Below, piece after piece: positions 34,630 through 45,003 of a DNA stretch of 64,000 nt. The position numbers and the translations under genes were made by a program. The DNA comes from CBDIHP01 sp965279195 (lineage in GTDB: Bacteria > Planctomycetota > Planctomycetia > Isosphaerales > Isosphaeraceae): contig CBDIHP010000040.1 of assembly GCA_965279195.1 (NCBI GenBank), forward strand, positions 1 through 64,000, written 5' to 3'. Under the pieces are notes generated by a model. That model was not told the DNA's origin, ran no database searches, and saw only the letters and a program-made list of their open reading frames with translations. Positions within the stretch are counted from its first letter, which is position 1; every line of letters starts with the position of its first letter.

Positions 34630-35678
34630 GGGCGGGCCTTGACCCAGGAGGTCTGCGTGATGAAGAGGTTGAGCGCGGCGAATGAGACGGCGGTGGTCGT
34701 CGCGTGGCGAGGGTTGGGATTCGCCGGGAACGTCGCGATGGTGGCGTCGCCCACGAGGAACACGTCGAAGTCCCTCGACAGATTCTGGTAGCCCGCCGTG
34801 GTCGAGCAGACGCACATGTCCGTGTTGTACCCCGTCAGCAGGACGTGGCGGATCCCCTGCGACTTCAGGTACGCGCGCAGCGGGGCATAGCCCTCGGCGT
34901 CGTAGATGGCGACGTCGCTGAGCGCGATGTCGATCGACTTCATCACCGGGATCGGCAGGTCCCAGAAGCCTTCGTTGTTGTACTTTGCGGTGGCGTCGAG
35001 CCCGGGGAACGCCTTGAAGTAGTCGATCGTCGGCCGCTCGGCGTCGACCGGGATGAACTTCGGAAGGGCCTGGCCCTTGTAGTCGAACGACTTCAGCTTC
35101 GTATCGAGTTCCTTCAGGCCTTGCTTGCGATCGGCCTCGGTGGGTTGGTTGCGGAACGAGCGGTAGATCTTCTTGCGGATCGGGTCTTCCTTGTACGGGG
35201 CGCTGAAGGCCACGAGCTTGACCTTGCCACGCCACGCCTTGAGGAAGGGGTTGATCACCTTGCCGCCGTGGTCGATGACGATCCTGTTCTTGGCGGGCGT
35301 GCACTGGAACGCGACGCCGGCGGGCTCGGGCGAGTTCCACCCCTGGCCGTCGTCGATGCCCCAGGGGTGCACGACGATGATCGCCGTGCGGTCGAGCCGG
35401 AGGCGGTTCGGCACCTCGATGATCGCGCGGGCGTTATACGAGAAACGCCAGGCCCGGACGTCGAGTTCCGCGCCAGGGTCGTCGACGAGCACCGGGGCTT
35501 CGAGGCGCGCGGTCTCGCGGATCGGCTCGACGAATTCGGGGAAATCCGCGAGCAAGGGTTTCGGGTCCTTGATCGCCGTGAGCGTGTTCTCGTAGGTCTT
35601 CGGGCCGTCGCCGGCGTGGGCGGTTTGCCAGCCCAGGAATGCCAGGGCGGCGAGCCGGAACCATGTTGCGCGTCGCAT
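34626..35678 (-). CDS. Secreted isochorismatase/cysteine-hydrolase family protein
   Basis: A 350-residue protein with a signal peptide (to about residue 22, ending AHAG). IIVVHPWGIDDGQGW is the first strand and Asp region, and LLTGYNTDMCVCSTTAGYQ holds the expected catalytic Cys. It is longer than the family core (~200) because of an N-terminal extension and an insert near 150-230. Export is unusual for isochorismatases but seen in planctomycetes. Coupled to the deacetylase gene. Confidence 0.8.
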   Translation of the reverse strand: MRRATWFRLAALAFLGWQTAHAGDGPKTYENTLTAIKDPKPLLADFPEFVEPIRETARLEAPVLVDDPGAELDVRAWRFSYNARAIIEVPNRLRLDRTAIIVVHPWGIDDGQGWNSPEPAGVAFQCTPAKNRIVIDHGGKVINPFLKAWRGKVKLVAFSAPYKEDPIRKKIYRSFRNQPTEADRKQGLKELDTKLKSFDYKGQALPKFIPVDAERPTIDYFKAFPGLDATAKYNNEGFWDLPIPVMKSIDIALSDVAIYDAEGYAPLRAYLKSQGIRHVLLTGYNTDMCVCSTTAGYQNLSRDFDVFLVGDATIATFPANPNPRHATTTAVSFAALNLFITQTSWVKARP

Positions 35679-35704
35679 GCGAGTCTCCGTCGATGGAGGC
35701 GGTT

Positions 35705-38674
35705 TCAGCGCGGGCCGTCGCCCTGGAGGTAGGAGAAGAGGTCGCGCAGTTGAGCAGGTGTGAACTGCCTGTCGAGACCCTCGGGCATCAGCGACTTCGG
35801 GGAATCCTTGATGTCCTCGACCTCGTCACGCGAGAGGGTGAGCTTCTGATTCTTCGCGTCCACGAGCGTGATCGACGTCGGCGTCTGCTCGACGATCAGG
35901 CCGTTGAGCACGCGGCCGTCCCTGGTGGCGACCACGAACGACTGGTACTCCTTGCGGACCACGCCGCTGGGATCGACGAGGCTCACGAGCAGGAATTGCC
36001 GGTCCTTGCGGTTGGCGTGCGTCAGCTCGGGGCCGATGGCGTTGCCCTCGCCGAAGAGGTTGTGGCAGGTCGCGCAGTTGGCCCGGAACAGCTCGCGGCC
36101 CTTCCTCGGATCGCCGTCGCCCGCGCGGACGTCGTTGTTGAGACGGCGGACCACGGCGAGCTTCTCCTCCGGAGTCGCCGCCGCCACCGAACCCCAGCGC
36201 GCCTTGACCATCGCGTCGAGCCGCTCGTCCTTGTGATCGGCGAGCCGCGCGACCTCGTCGATCGTCACGTCCTTCAACGGCCACGTCGCCCGGTTCGCCG
36301 CGTCGATGAAGGCCCTCGCCGAGTCGGCCCGGCGGAAGACGACGTCGCGGGCCTTCGCCTGCCAGCTCGCGTCGCGATCGGCGTAGACGGCGATGAGTTT
36401 CTCCGCGACCGAGGCATCCTGGAAACGCGCCAGCGCGTTCATCGCCACACCCTGGAGCACCGGCGGATTCGGCCCCGTCGCCAGCGCCAGCCAGTCCGAC
36501 CGGAGCGTCTCATCCCGCGATTCGCCCAGCAATTCGAGCGCGACCCTGCGACGGTCGGTCGGCTGCCTCGTGTCGAAGCCGATTACCATGGCTTCGTGCA
36601 GCGCCGGTGAGACGCCCACCCGGCAGGCCAGACGCAGCCGCGTCGTATCAGTCTTGCGACCTGACCACAGATTGGCGATCGCCACCTTCAGCGCGGACGG
36701 AACAACCCTTGGTTGCGCGATCGTCTGTTCGAGCGATTGCAGGAGCATCTCACGCGAGGAATCATCGGGCGCCGAGTTGAGCAAGGCCACGCACGCATCG
36801 CCCCCGTTCGACTCGGACGCATACCGCCGCAGCAACCGCCCGAGGATGGCCTGTCTCGCGAGCGACGATTTCCAGGCCGCCTCGTTCGCGAACGTCGCGA
36901 GCGTCGCCGCGCGATCCTTCACCGCGAACGCCTCGACGCCCCACCACAGCATGAGCGGCAGGAACGGGTCGGAGCCGTCCAGGTCGCGGAGGACGAGCGA
37001 GCCGAGGATCGGCAACCCTTGCGAGGCCGGTAGACGCCTGGCGGACGCGGCGAGCTGGAGCCGAACGTCGACGCTTGCATCAGACGTCGCCAGCGATTGC
37101 AACGGTGCCACGAGCGGATCGGGGACGGCCTTGCGATCGCCAATGAGCCGCACAGTCCAGGCGCGAATCTGGTCATTCGGATGGGCCAGCATCTTCGCGG
37201 CGAACTCGTCCGGCAGTCCGGCCGTCGCGTGGATCGCCCAGAAGAGTTCGAGCTGCCGGATCGCGTCGGCCTCGGCGTCGAGCCGCTTGCGAAGCTCGGC
37301 CGCGACCGCGGGTTCCTTCCGCTCGCCGAGGATCCGACGGGCCTTGCGCGCGATGGTCAGGTTCGCGTCGTGCAGGCGATCGACCAGGGCGGGCGAAGGC
37401 AATCCCGCGAGATCGACCGGCGGCTTGCGAGCCCCCGTCGGGCTGGCATTCGAGATCCGGTAGACGCGGCCGTTGGAGCGGTCCCAGTCGGCGTCGGGGT
37501 CGGGGTGGGCGGTGCGCTTGTCGTGCCAGTCGGACACATACACCGCGCCGTCGGGCCCGACGGTCAGGTCGCAGGGGGCGAACCAGGGGTCGTTCGATTC
37601 GAGCAGGATCCCGCCGAACGCGCCGGCGAAGGTCGATCCCCTGGGGGAGATCGTGTGCCAGGCGACGTTGTGCGACAGCAGGTTCCCGGCAAGATATCGC
37701 CCCCGGAACTCCTTCGGCAATTCATCGGCCTGATAGAACGTGCCGCCGGTCGAGACGTGTCCGCCGCGCGCACCGGTGTGCGGGATGTGATCGAAGTAGC
37801 CGAATGTGTAGGGGTTGTGCAGCGGGCCGTGCTTGCCGAACGACTTCCAGTAGTAGCCCCCCTGCACCGCGTGAAGCATGACGAACCCGCCGACGTTGGT
37901 GCTGACGAACAGCCGCCCCTGTCGGTCGAAGTCGAGCCCCCACATGTTGCCGCCGCCCTCGGCGAACAGCTCGAATTCCTTCGTGATCGGATGATAGCGC
38001 CAGATGCCCTGCTGGAACTCGATCCCCCGGATGTTCGCCGTGACCGTCGAGCCCTGGAGCCCGTAGAGCCAGCCGTCGGGGCCCCACGTCAACGAATTCG
38101 CGACCGAGTGCGCATCCTCCATGCCGAACCCGGTGAGCAAGACCTCGGGGTCGTCGTCGGGCACGTCGTCGCGGTTCTTGTCGGGGTAGAACAGCAGATA
38201 CGGGACCTGGAGCACGAACACGCCGCCGTGGCCGAAGGCGATGCCGCTCGTGAGGTTCAGGCCCGTGGCGAAATCCTTGGCGCGGTCGGCGACCCCGTCG
38301 TTATCGGTGTTTTCGAGGATCGTGATGCGGTCGTTGCCCTTGGGCCCGCGCGGCGGGGGCTCGGGGCGACGGTCGTAGATGGTCCGCGAGAAGCGGTCGA
38401 CCTTCACGCGCGAGAGCCCGGCGGGGTTGGGATACTGCAGGTACTGGATCGCCCAGAGTCGGCCCCGGTCGTCGAACTCGATGCAGACCGGCTGCGTGAT
38501 CAACGGCTCCGACGCGTAGGGCGCGACCCTCAATCCGGCCGCCGGGGTCATCCGCTTCGCGGCGGCTTCGGGCGAGTAAGCCGAGGTCCTGTCGAGGTCC
38601 TGCGCGGGAATTTCCGGAACCATTGAGGGGACCAGGACGATTCCAGCAATGAACATGCGAACGAGGCGCATCAC
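35705..38674 (-). CDS. PVC-type haem-binding membrane-bound dehydrogenase
   Basis: A 989-residue protein. Signal sequence to about residue 24. Residues 40-390 are a six-bladed propeller (VCIEFDDRGRLW, SLTWGPDGWLYG, LTVGPDGAVYVSDW). Residues 400-830 are helical HEAT-like repeats. The C-terminal cytochrome c domain has FRANCATCHNLFGEGNAIGPEL (residues shown in part). This architecture is typical of planctomycete secreted dehydrogenases, thought to oxidise sugars or sugar derivatives and pass electrons to the haem. The donor is unknown. Confidence 0.9.
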   Translation of the reverse strand: MMRLVRMFIAGIVLVPSMVPEIPAQDLDRTSAYSPEAAAKRMTPAAGLRVAPYASEPLITQPVCIEFDDRGRLWAIQYLQYPNPAGLSRVKVDRFSRTIYDRRPEPPPRGPKGNDRITILENTDNDGVADRAKDFATGLNLTSGIAFGHGGVFVLQVPYLLFYPDKNRDDVPDDDPEVLLTGFGMEDAHSVANSLTWGPDGWLYGLQGSTVTANIRGIEFQQGIWRYHPITKEFELFAEGGGNMWGLDFDRQGRLFVSTNVGGFVMLHAVQGGYYWKSFGKHGPLHNPYTFGYFDHIPHTGARGGHVSTGGTFYQADELPKEFRGRYLAGNLLSHNVAWHTISPRGSTFAGAFGGILLESNDPWFAPCDLTVGPDGAVYVSDWHDKRTAHPDPDADWDRSNGRVYRISNASPTGARKPPVDLAGLPSPALVDRLHDANLTIARKARRILGERKEPAVAAELRKRLDAEADAIRQLELFWAIHATAGLPDEFAAKMLAHPNDQIRAWTVRLIGDRKAVPDPLVAPLQSLATSDASVDVRLQLAASARRLPASQGLPILGSLVLRDLDGSDPFLPLMLWWGVEAFAVKDRAATLATFANEAAWKSSLARQAILGRLLRRYASESNGGDACVALLNSAPDDSSREMLLQSLEQTIAQPRVVPSALKVAIANLWSGRKTDTTRLRLACRVGVSPALHEAMVIGFDTRQPTDRRRVALELLGESRDETLRSDWLALATGPNPPVLQGVAMNALARFQDASVAEKLIAVYADRDASWQAKARDVVFRRADSARAFIDAANRATWPLKDVTIDEVARLADHKDERLDAMVKARWGSVAAATPEEKLAVVRRLNNDVRAGDGDPRKGRELFRANCATCHNLFGEGNAIGPELTHANRKDRQFLLVSLVDPSGVVRKEYQSFVVATRDGRVLNGLIVEQTPTSITLVDAKNQKLTLSRDEVEDIKDSPKSLMPEGLDRQFTPAQLRDLFSYLQGDGPR

Positions 38675-38802
38675 GGGGCGGCTCTCCTGTGACGGCGGTC
38701 GCAGGCCGTGGGACGGCCGCGCGGCGGATCCGCGTCATGGTTGGAGCTTTGTTGTACCCCGCGCGTGGCGGGGCCGCAACGAGATAGCGAGGCGGCCCCG
38801 GC

Positions 38803-40899
38803 TCAGGCTTCCGAGACGAGGATGATCATCGAGCGGGACTCGACCAGGTACGTCTGGAGGATCTTGACCTCGGGCCCCTCGTCGAGGCCGACGGCATCAT
38901 CGGGCGAGGGCAGCGCGGTGTCGATGGTCCGCCGCCACTTGCGGCCGGTCGGGGACGCGGGGATCTTGAATTCGACGGGGGCCCAGTGCGCGTTCAACGC
39001 GACGTAGAAGTCGCGGTCGAGGACGTTGCGGTCGTTGCGGCGGCCGTCGAGCGCGAAGGCGATCGAGCGGCTCTCGGGGCTGAAGTCCGGCATGCAGGGC
39101 TCCGCGCCGTGCCAGACGATGTCCGGCACCTCGCCCGGATGCTGGTTCAGGAACGTCTTCCGGCGCAGGACGACGTGCCGCTTGCGCATGGCGATCATCT
39201 GCCGCACGAAGCGGAGGAAATCGGCGTTCTTCTCGGTGAGCGACCAGTCGATCCAGGAGATGGGGTTGTCCTGGCACCAGGCGTTGTTGTTGCCGTGCTG
39301 GGTGCGGAGCATCTCGTCGCCGCCCAGGATCATCGGCACGCCCTGGGAGATCAGGAGCGTGGCCATGAGGTTGCGGGCCTGCCGGCGGCGGATGTCGTTG
39401 ACGACCGGGTCGTCGGTCGGCCCCTCGGCGCCGTGGTTCCAGCTCCAGTTGCAGTCGCAGCCGTCGCGGTTCCCCTCGCCGTTCATCTCGTTATGCTTAT
39501 GGTTGTACGAGACGAGGTCGTTGAGCGTGAATCCGTCGTGGCAGGTGACGAAGTTCAAGGAGTGCAGCGGCCCCCGGCCGTGATACAGGTCGTCCGAGCC
39601 GCAGAGCCGGGTGGCCAGGGGCGAAGTCATGCCCGGTTCGCCGCGCCAGAATCGCCGGATGTCGTCGCGATACTGACCGTTCCAGACGCTCCACCTCGGC
39701 CCGCCGGGGAAGCTGCCGACCTGATAGAGCCCGCCCGCGTCCCAGGGCTCGGCGATCAGCTTGGTGTCGGCCAGGAGCGCGTCTTCCGAGATCGTCTCGA
39801 TGACCGGCGGCTCGACGAGCACCTTGCCCTTGGGGTCGCGGCCGAGCACGCTCGCGAGGTCGAACCGGAAGCCGTCGACGCCCGCCTCGGCGACGGCGTT
39901 CCTCAGGCAGGAGAGCAGCAGCGAGCGGACGACCGGGTTGTTGCTGTTCACCGTGTTGCCGCAGCCGGTGAAGTTCAGGTAGTCCCCGTGGTCGTCGAGC
40001 ATGTAATAGAGGCTGTTGTCGAGCCCGCGGAAGTTGTAGGTCGGCCCGCGCTCGTTGCCCTCGGCGGTGTGGTTGAAGACGACGTCGAGCACGACCTCGA
40101 TGCCGGCGTTGTGGAACGCCTTGATCATCCGGCGGAACTCGTCGTTGGGCGCCCCGCCCTCCCAGTTGCTGGAGAACGCCGCCTTGGGCGCGGCGTAGGC
40201 GATGGTGTTGTAGCCCCAGAAATTCCGCAGCCTCTCGCCAGTGAGCGGGTTCACGAACGGGCAATCGTTCTCGTCGAACTCGTCGATCGGCAGCAATTCG
40301 ACCGCCGTGACGCCCAGCGCCTTCAGGTACGGGATCTTCTCGATCAGCCCCGCGAACGTCCCCGGGTGGCGGACGCCCGCGCTCGGCGAGACGGTGAAGC
40401 CCCGGACGTGGAGTTCGTAGATGATCGTATCTTCACGGCTGATGCGGGGATTGACGTCGTCCTGGCGGTCGCTCTGGTTCCTGGTCAGCAGGCTCCGGCG
40501 CGGGACGGTGCCGGGCGATCCCCAGGGGCGTCCGCAACTGAGGGCGCGCGAGGCCGGATCGATCAGGATGATGCTCGGGTCGTAGCGGTGCCCGTTGCCG
40601 CGAGGCCCGTCGACGCGGTAACCGTAGCAGAACTCGTCCGGCAGCCCCTCGACGCGGACGTGCCAGTGGTCGCCGGTGCGGAAGAACTTCGGCCCGAGCG
40701 GGATCTCCGTGAGGATCTCGTTCGAGCACGACTCCGAGAGCACCAACCGCACCGAGGTCGCGTGCCGGCAGATGAGGACGAAATTGACCCCCGATCCGAT
40801 CCGGCAGGCGCCGAGCGGGAGGGGATGCCCGCGCGTCACCTTGAGCGCATGGCCCCGGAAGGTGTAGCGGGGGGTGATTTCCTGCGTCGAGATCGGCAT
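38803..40899 (-). CDS. glgX: Glycogen debranching enzyme GlgX
   Basis: A 698-residue protein. CBM48 domain (about 10-110) and a GH13 barrel: VVFNHTAEG, DGFRFDLASVLGRD (nucleophile Asp), IAEPWDAGG (acid/base Glu), and FVTCHDGFTLNDLVSYNHKHN (transition-state Asp; partial). It cleaves alpha-1,6 branches of glycogen limit dextrin. Start at MPISTQE; the frame upstream to 41088 is not family-like. No other glycogen genes are adjacent. Confidence 0.93.
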   Translation of the reverse strand: MPISTQEITPRYTFRGHALKVTRGHPLPLGACRIGSGVNFVLICRHATSVRLVLSESCSNEILTEIPLGPKFFRTGDHWHVRVEGLPDEFCYGYRVDGPRGNGHRYDPSIILIDPASRALSCGRPWGSPGTVPRRSLLTRNQSDRQDDVNPRISREDTIIYELHVRGFTVSPSAGVRHPGTFAGLIEKIPYLKALGVTAVELLPIDEFDENDCPFVNPLTGERLRNFWGYNTIAYAAPKAAFSSNWEGGAPNDEFRRMIKAFHNAGIEVVLDVVFNHTAEGNERGPTYNFRGLDNSLYYMLDDHGDYLNFTGCGNTVNSNNPVVRSLLLSCLRNAVAEAGVDGFRFDLASVLGRDPKGKVLVEPPVIETISEDALLADTKLIAEPWDAGGLYQVGSFPGGPRWSVWNGQYRDDIRRFWRGEPGMTSPLATRLCGSDDLYHGRGPLHSLNFVTCHDGFTLNDLVSYNHKHNEMNGEGNRDGCDCNWSWNHGAEGPTDDPVVNDIRRRQARNLMATLLISQGVPMILGGDEMLRTQHGNNNAWCQDNPISWIDWSLTEKNADFLRFVRQMIAMRKRHVVLRRKTFLNQHPGEVPDIVWHGAEPCMPDFSPESRSIAFALDGRRNDRNVLDRDFYVALNAHWAPVEFKIPASPTGRKWRRTIDTALPSPDDAVGLDEGPEVKILQTYLVESRSMIILVSEA

Positions 40900-41313
40900 A
40901 TTCACGCGGGCAACTCGTCTCGGGACCCGGTCAGGCTGGCCTTGGCGCAGGTCTCCGCCCGCGGCGCGGTCATCGCGCAGTAATACAACTCCTTGATAGT
41001 GCAATCCGCAAAATCCGGCAAGCCGGTTTCGTTCGCCTCGACGCCGAGTGTCAACTCCGCCATGATCCCGACCGTCCGAAGGAATCAACCCTGGTCATCA
41101 TTGGGAGCCAGTTCGGGGTGCCACTGGCCCAGCCAGTGTGACGGGTGGATCGGCCGTGGGAAGCAGCCCGGACTGTCCGTGACGATGACTTCGAGGCCAT
41201 CTCCCCCTGCCCATGCACCCCAGCACTGGCCGAGCCGGTGGTACCCCGAACTGGCTCCCAATGAGGTCGATGCGTGGTCGGTTTCATCTTCAGCAATCCA
41301 TGGACGTAATGAA
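40900..41313. other. Divergent intergenic region containing repeat family B
   Basis: 414 bp between glgX and the nitrilase-family gene. Bases 41098-41264 are the inverted repeat described separately. The remainder has no gene; an open frame from 40993 is a read-through of the repeat. Confidence 0.6.
41098..41264. repeat. Large inverted repeat, family B full copy
   Basis: Arms of about 41 bases (41098-41138 and 41224-41264) match with about four differences. Each contains GGGAGCCAGTTCGGGGT and CCAC.GGC..GCCAGTG-like inner hairpins. Related sequences are at 25944-25968 and 59269-59311. It sits 49 bp upstream of the amidase start. Confidence 0.8.
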
Positions 41314-42285
41314 ATGCGATACATCCGCATCGGCACCGCCCAGTTCGAGCACCGGGACGGCGACAAGGCGTACAACCTCGGCCGGATCCGTGAACTTACC
41401 CGGCGGGCGGCCGAGAAGGGGGCCGAGGCCGTCTGCTTCCACGAGTGCAGCGTCACCGGCTACACGTTCCTCCAGCGACTGGACCGCGAGGCGTTCGCCG
41501 CGATCGCCGAACCGGTTCCGGACGGGCCTTCGACCCGGGAACTGATCGCGATCGCCCGCGAGGCCGGCGTCGTTGTGATGGCCGGGCTGATCGAGGCGGG
41601 GACGGATGGGAAATTCTACAAGTGCTACGCCGTGGTGGGTCCGGATGGTTTCCTCACCCGGTATCACAAGCTGCACCCGTTCATCAGCCCGTTCCTGACG
41701 CCGGGCTCGGGCTACAACGTCACCGAGATCCTCGGCGTGAAGATGGGGTTCCTGATCTGCTACGACAACAACCTCGCCGAGAACGTCCGCGCGACGGCCC
41801 TGCTCGGGGCCGAGGTCATCATCATGCCCCACGTCACCTGCGGCACGCCCTCTCCCATGCCGGGACGCGGCGTCATCCCCCGCGAACTGTGGGATAACCG
41901 CGACCGCGACCCGGCGCGGCTGCGGCAGGAATTCCTCGGACCCAAGGGACGCGCCTGGCTGATGCGATGGCTGCCGACCCGCGCCTGGGAGAATGGCATC
42001 TACGCCGTGTTCAGCAACCCCATCGGCGTCGACGATGACACCGTGAAGCCCGGCCTCGCGATGATCCTCGACCCCGACGGCGAGGTCCTGGTCGAGAGCA
42101 ACGCCCTCGGCGACGACGTCGTGGTCGCCTTGCTCACGCCCGAAGGCTTCGCGCGGGCCTCCGGCCGTCGCTACCTCGCCGCGCGTCGGCCGGAACTCTA
42201 CGGCAAGCTCGTCGAGCCGCACCCGCCGGGCCACGAGCCCATCACCAAGCCCGGCTGGGGGCTGGCCCACGAGGAGCCGAAGTGA
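41314..42285 (+). CDS. Nitrilase superfamily carbon-nitrogen hydrolase
   Basis: A 323-residue protein. The catalytic Glu-Lys-Cys triad is visible: Glu in EAVCFHECS, Lys in RYHKLHPF, Cys in GFLICYDNN. Further Glu and Arg positions follow the aliphatic amidase/N-carbamoyl hydrolase branch. The start at MRYIRIG is chosen because the upstream open frame covers the repeat. It probably hydrolyses an amide or carbamoyl compound; substrate unknown. Confidence 0.88.
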   Translation: MRYIRIGTAQFEHRDGDKAYNLGRIRELTRRAAEKGAEAVCFHECSVTGYTFLQRLDREAFAAIAEPVPDGPSTRELIAIAREAGVVVMAGLIEAGTDGKFYKCYAVVGPDGFLTRYHKLHPFISPFLTPGSGYNVTEILGVKMGFLICYDNNLAENVRATALLGAEVIIMPHVTCGTPSPMPGRGVIPRELWDNRDRDPARLRQEFLGPKGRAWLMRWLPTRAWENGIYAVFSNPIGVDDDTVKPGLAMILDPDGEVLVESNALGDDVVVALLTPEGFARASGRRYLAARRPELYGKLVEPHPPGHEPITKPGWGLAHEEPK

Positions 42286-42294
42286 TCTCGGGGA

Positions 42295-43575
42295 TCACTC
42301 GTCGCGGCGGTCTCGCTCGCCGGTGATGAGTCTCGCCCCGCGCTCGTAAGTCATGTAGATCCAGGCCCATTCGCCCAACACGAGGAGGCGGTTGCGGAAG
42401 CCGATCAGGAAGAAGACGTGGATGAGCAGCCACGCCAGCCAGGCGGGCATCCCCGAAAGGTGGACCTTGCCGATCTGCGCCACCGCCGACGCCCGGCCGA
42501 TGGTCGCGAGCGAGCCCTTGTCCACATACTGGAACGGCTTGCATGCCTCGCCCCGGATCTTTCTCAGGATGCAATCCGCCGCGTACCGCCCCCCCTGCAT
42601 CGCCGCCGGGGCCACGCCCGGCACGGGCTTGCCGTCCTGCATCAAGGAGGCGAGGTCGCCGATCACGAAGACCTCCGGCGCACTGGGGATCGTCAAATCC
42701 GGCCCGACCATCACCCGACCCGCGCGGTCGATCGGTGCCCCGAGCGTCCTGCCCAGCGGAGAGGCCGCGACGCCCGCCGCCCAGAGGACAGTCTCCGAGG
42801 CGATGCGGCCCGCCCCGGTCGTCACCCCTTCCGCGTCGATCCCGGTCACGGCCTCGCCCTCTCGGACCTCGACGCCGAGGGCTTCGAGTTGCTTGCGGGC
42901 CTTCACCGAAAGGTCCGGCGGGTAGGCCGAGAGGATCCGCGGGCCTCCCTCGACGAGGATCACCCGGGCCTTCGCGGGATCGGTCCGGCGGAAGTCGCGC
43001 GAGACGACGTGCCGGGCGATCTCGATCAGGGAGCCCGCCAGCTCGACCCCCGTCGGACCACCGCCCACCACGACGAACGTCTGCCAGGCCGCCCGCCGGA
43101 CCGGGTCGGCCTCGCGCTCGGCCTGCTCGAACGCGATCAGGACCTTGCGGCGGATCGCGAGGGCGTCTTCGATCGTCTTGAGGCCGGGTGCGTCGGCCTC
43201 CCATTCGTCGTGGCCGAAGTACGCGTGCGATGCGCCTGTGGCGACAATCAGGTAGTCGTAGGGCACCTCGCCGTCGGCCAGGATGACCTTCTTGCCCTTG
43301 GTGTCGACCGAGGTGGCCTCGGCCATGAGCACGGTGGCGTTCTTCTGGCTGCGGACGATCCGACGGATCGGGCTGGCGATGTTGCTCGGGTTCAGGGCGG
43401 CGGTGGCGACCTGATAGAGCAACGGCTGGAACAGGTGATGATTGCGGCGGTCGATCAGGATCACGTCCACCGGCGCCTTGCGGAGTGCCTGGATCGCCGT
43501 GAGGCCGCCGAAGCCTCCACCGAGGATGACGACGCGGGGCCGCGAGTTCGCTGCGGGATCATTCATGGACGTCAT
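42295..43575 (-). CDS. Type II NADH:quinone oxidoreductase (NDH-2)
   Basis: A 426-residue protein. FAD site VVILGGGFGGLTA, NADH site VVVGGGPTGVELAG, YLIVATGASHAY, and VFVIGDLAS. The C-terminal hydrophobic segment (LAWLLIHVFFLIGFRN) matches the membrane anchor of NDH-2 and includes the usual quinone-side region. It would transfer electrons from NADH to quinone without pumping. It converges on the amidase gene with 9 bp between stops. Confidence 0.9.
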   Translation of the reverse strand: MTSMNDPAANSRPRVVILGGGFGGLTAIQALRKAPVDVILIDRRNHHLFQPLLYQVATAALNPSNIASPIRRIVRSQKNATVLMAEATSVDTKGKKVILADGEVPYDYLIVATGASHAYFGHDEWEADAPGLKTIEDALAIRRKVLIAFEQAEREADPVRRAAWQTFVVVGGGPTGVELAGSLIEIARHVVSRDFRRTDPAKARVILVEGGPRILSAYPPDLSVKARKQLEALGVEVREGEAVTGIDAEGVTTGAGRIASETVLWAAGVAASPLGRTLGAPIDRAGRVMVGPDLTIPSAPEVFVIGDLASLMQDGKPVPGVAPAAMQGGRYAADCILRKIRGEACKPFQYVDKGSLATIGRASAVAQIGKVHLSGMPAWLAWLLIHVFFLIGFRNRLLVLGEWAWIYMTYERGARLITGERDRRDE

Positions 43576-43764
43576 TGCTGAAGGGCTCTGGGCGGTGGTA
43601 CTTCGATCGAATGTGACTGGATTTTCGATGGATGGATCCTCGTGTCAAGGTGATTCGTGATCCAGCTCGACTGTCCCGATTCCCGGACTTCTGGTACAAA
43701 CCGCGCGCCCGCCGGCTCCCCCTCTTCGGGACCGGGCGGACGATCCGTTTCAGGAGGGGACGCG

Positions 43765-45003
43765 ATGGCGAACCGAATGGCACATCGGATTGGCTTGACC
43801 CTGGTCGTGTTCGGGCTGTCAATTGGCACACAGTCATTCGGGCAGGATCTCGGCGGGTTCTTGAAGAAGGCCGCCTCGGACACGCTCCGCAAGCAGGTCG
43901 CCCCCGAGAACATCGAGAAGCTGGCCAGCGGCCTGGTCCAGGACAAGCAGGGCGAGCCTTTCACGGTCAAGACCCAGGACGGCTGGACGCTCGTCGCCCA
44001 CCGCTACCGCCCGACCGTCGCCCCCAGGGCCGGCGCGGCACCCGTGATCCTCTGCCACGGGCTAAGCTACAACGCGATGTTCTGGGACCTCGACCCCTCG
44101 TGCTCGCTGCCGAACTTCCTCGCCGCGAAGGGGTATGACGTCTGGGTCGTCAGCCTCCGGGGCTGCGGCATGAGCCAGAAGTGGGTCTGGAAGATCGACG
44201 AGGCATCGAACGTCGTCATCGGCTCGATGATCCGCAAGCTCTCGCGCGGTAAGCTCACGCCGACGGGCTATGCCACCACGGACCCGAAGTCCGCCAACTG
44301 GACCCTCGACCACCACATCGCCTATGACGTCCCCGCGTTCGTCCGGCTGGTGCGCCAGCAGACCAAGGCGCCCGAGGTGACCTGGATCGGGCACTCGATG
44401 GGCGGCATCATCGCGCTCGGGCACCTGACGCGCTACCAGAATCCGGGCATCGGCAAGCTGATCACCGTGGGCAGCCAGATGACGATGCCGCAGGGTCAGC
44501 TCGTGATGCAGCTCACCCGGGAGTTGCTGCTCACGCGCGAGTCCCAGCTCGCGGGCCAGCTCGACAGCCGGCAGTTGATGGAGCAAACCAAGACGAGCGT
44601 GAACAACCTCTTCTTCAACGAGCAGCACGTCCTGCCCAAGGTGTACGAGGCGCTCTCGACCTATGCCAAGGACGTCCCCGCGATCGGCCTGCTCCAGCAG
44701 TATTCGGTGATGGGCCAGACGGGCGAATTGCTCGACGGCCGCAAGCAGTTCAATTACGCCAAGAACCTGGCGAACGTGACGGTCCCCATCCTCATCTCCT
44801 GCGGCGAGGCCGACCAACTCGCCCCGCCGGTCGTCCAGCGCTTCCTCTACGACCACATCGGCTCGGCCGACAAGTCCCTCGTCATCATCGGCAAATCCGG
44901 CGGATTCGCCGTCAACGCCGGCCACAACGACTCGCTCGTCGGCACCACCTCACGCCAGCAGCTCTACCCCATCCTGGTTCGCTGGATCGAAGGCGCTCGT
45001 TGA
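43765..45003 (+). CDS. Secreted alpha/beta hydrolase (lipase-like)
   Basis: A 412-residue protein. Start at 43765 behind AGGAGGGGACGCG; signal peptide ends near SFGQ. VILCHGLSYNAMFW is the oxyanion region, WIGHSMGGIIA the nucleophile elbow (Ser), GEADQLAPP the acid region, and NAGHNDSLVG the His region. It resembles bacterial relatives of gastric/lysosomal acid lipases. The substrate is likely an ester or lipid, by family only. Confidence 0.85.
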   Translation: MANRMAHRIGLTLVVFGLSIGTQSFGQDLGGFLKKAASDTLRKQVAPENIEKLASGLVQDKQGEPFTVKTQDGWTLVAHRYRPTVAPRAGAAPVILCHGLSYNAMFWDLDPSCSLPNFLAAKGYDVWVVSLRGCGMSQKWVWKIDEASNVVIGSMIRKLSRGKLTPTGYATTDPKSANWTLDHHIAYDVPAFVRLVRQQTKAPEVTWIGHSMGGIIALGHLTRYQNPGIGKLITVGSQMTMPQGQLVMQLTRELLLTRESQLAGQLDSRQLMEQTKTSVNNLFFNEQHVLPKVYEALSTYAKDVPAIGLLQQYSVMGQTGELLDGRKQFNYAKNLANVTVPILISCGEADQLAPPVVQRFLYDHIGSADKSLVIIGKSGGFAVNAGHNDSLVGTTSRQQLYPILVRWIEGAR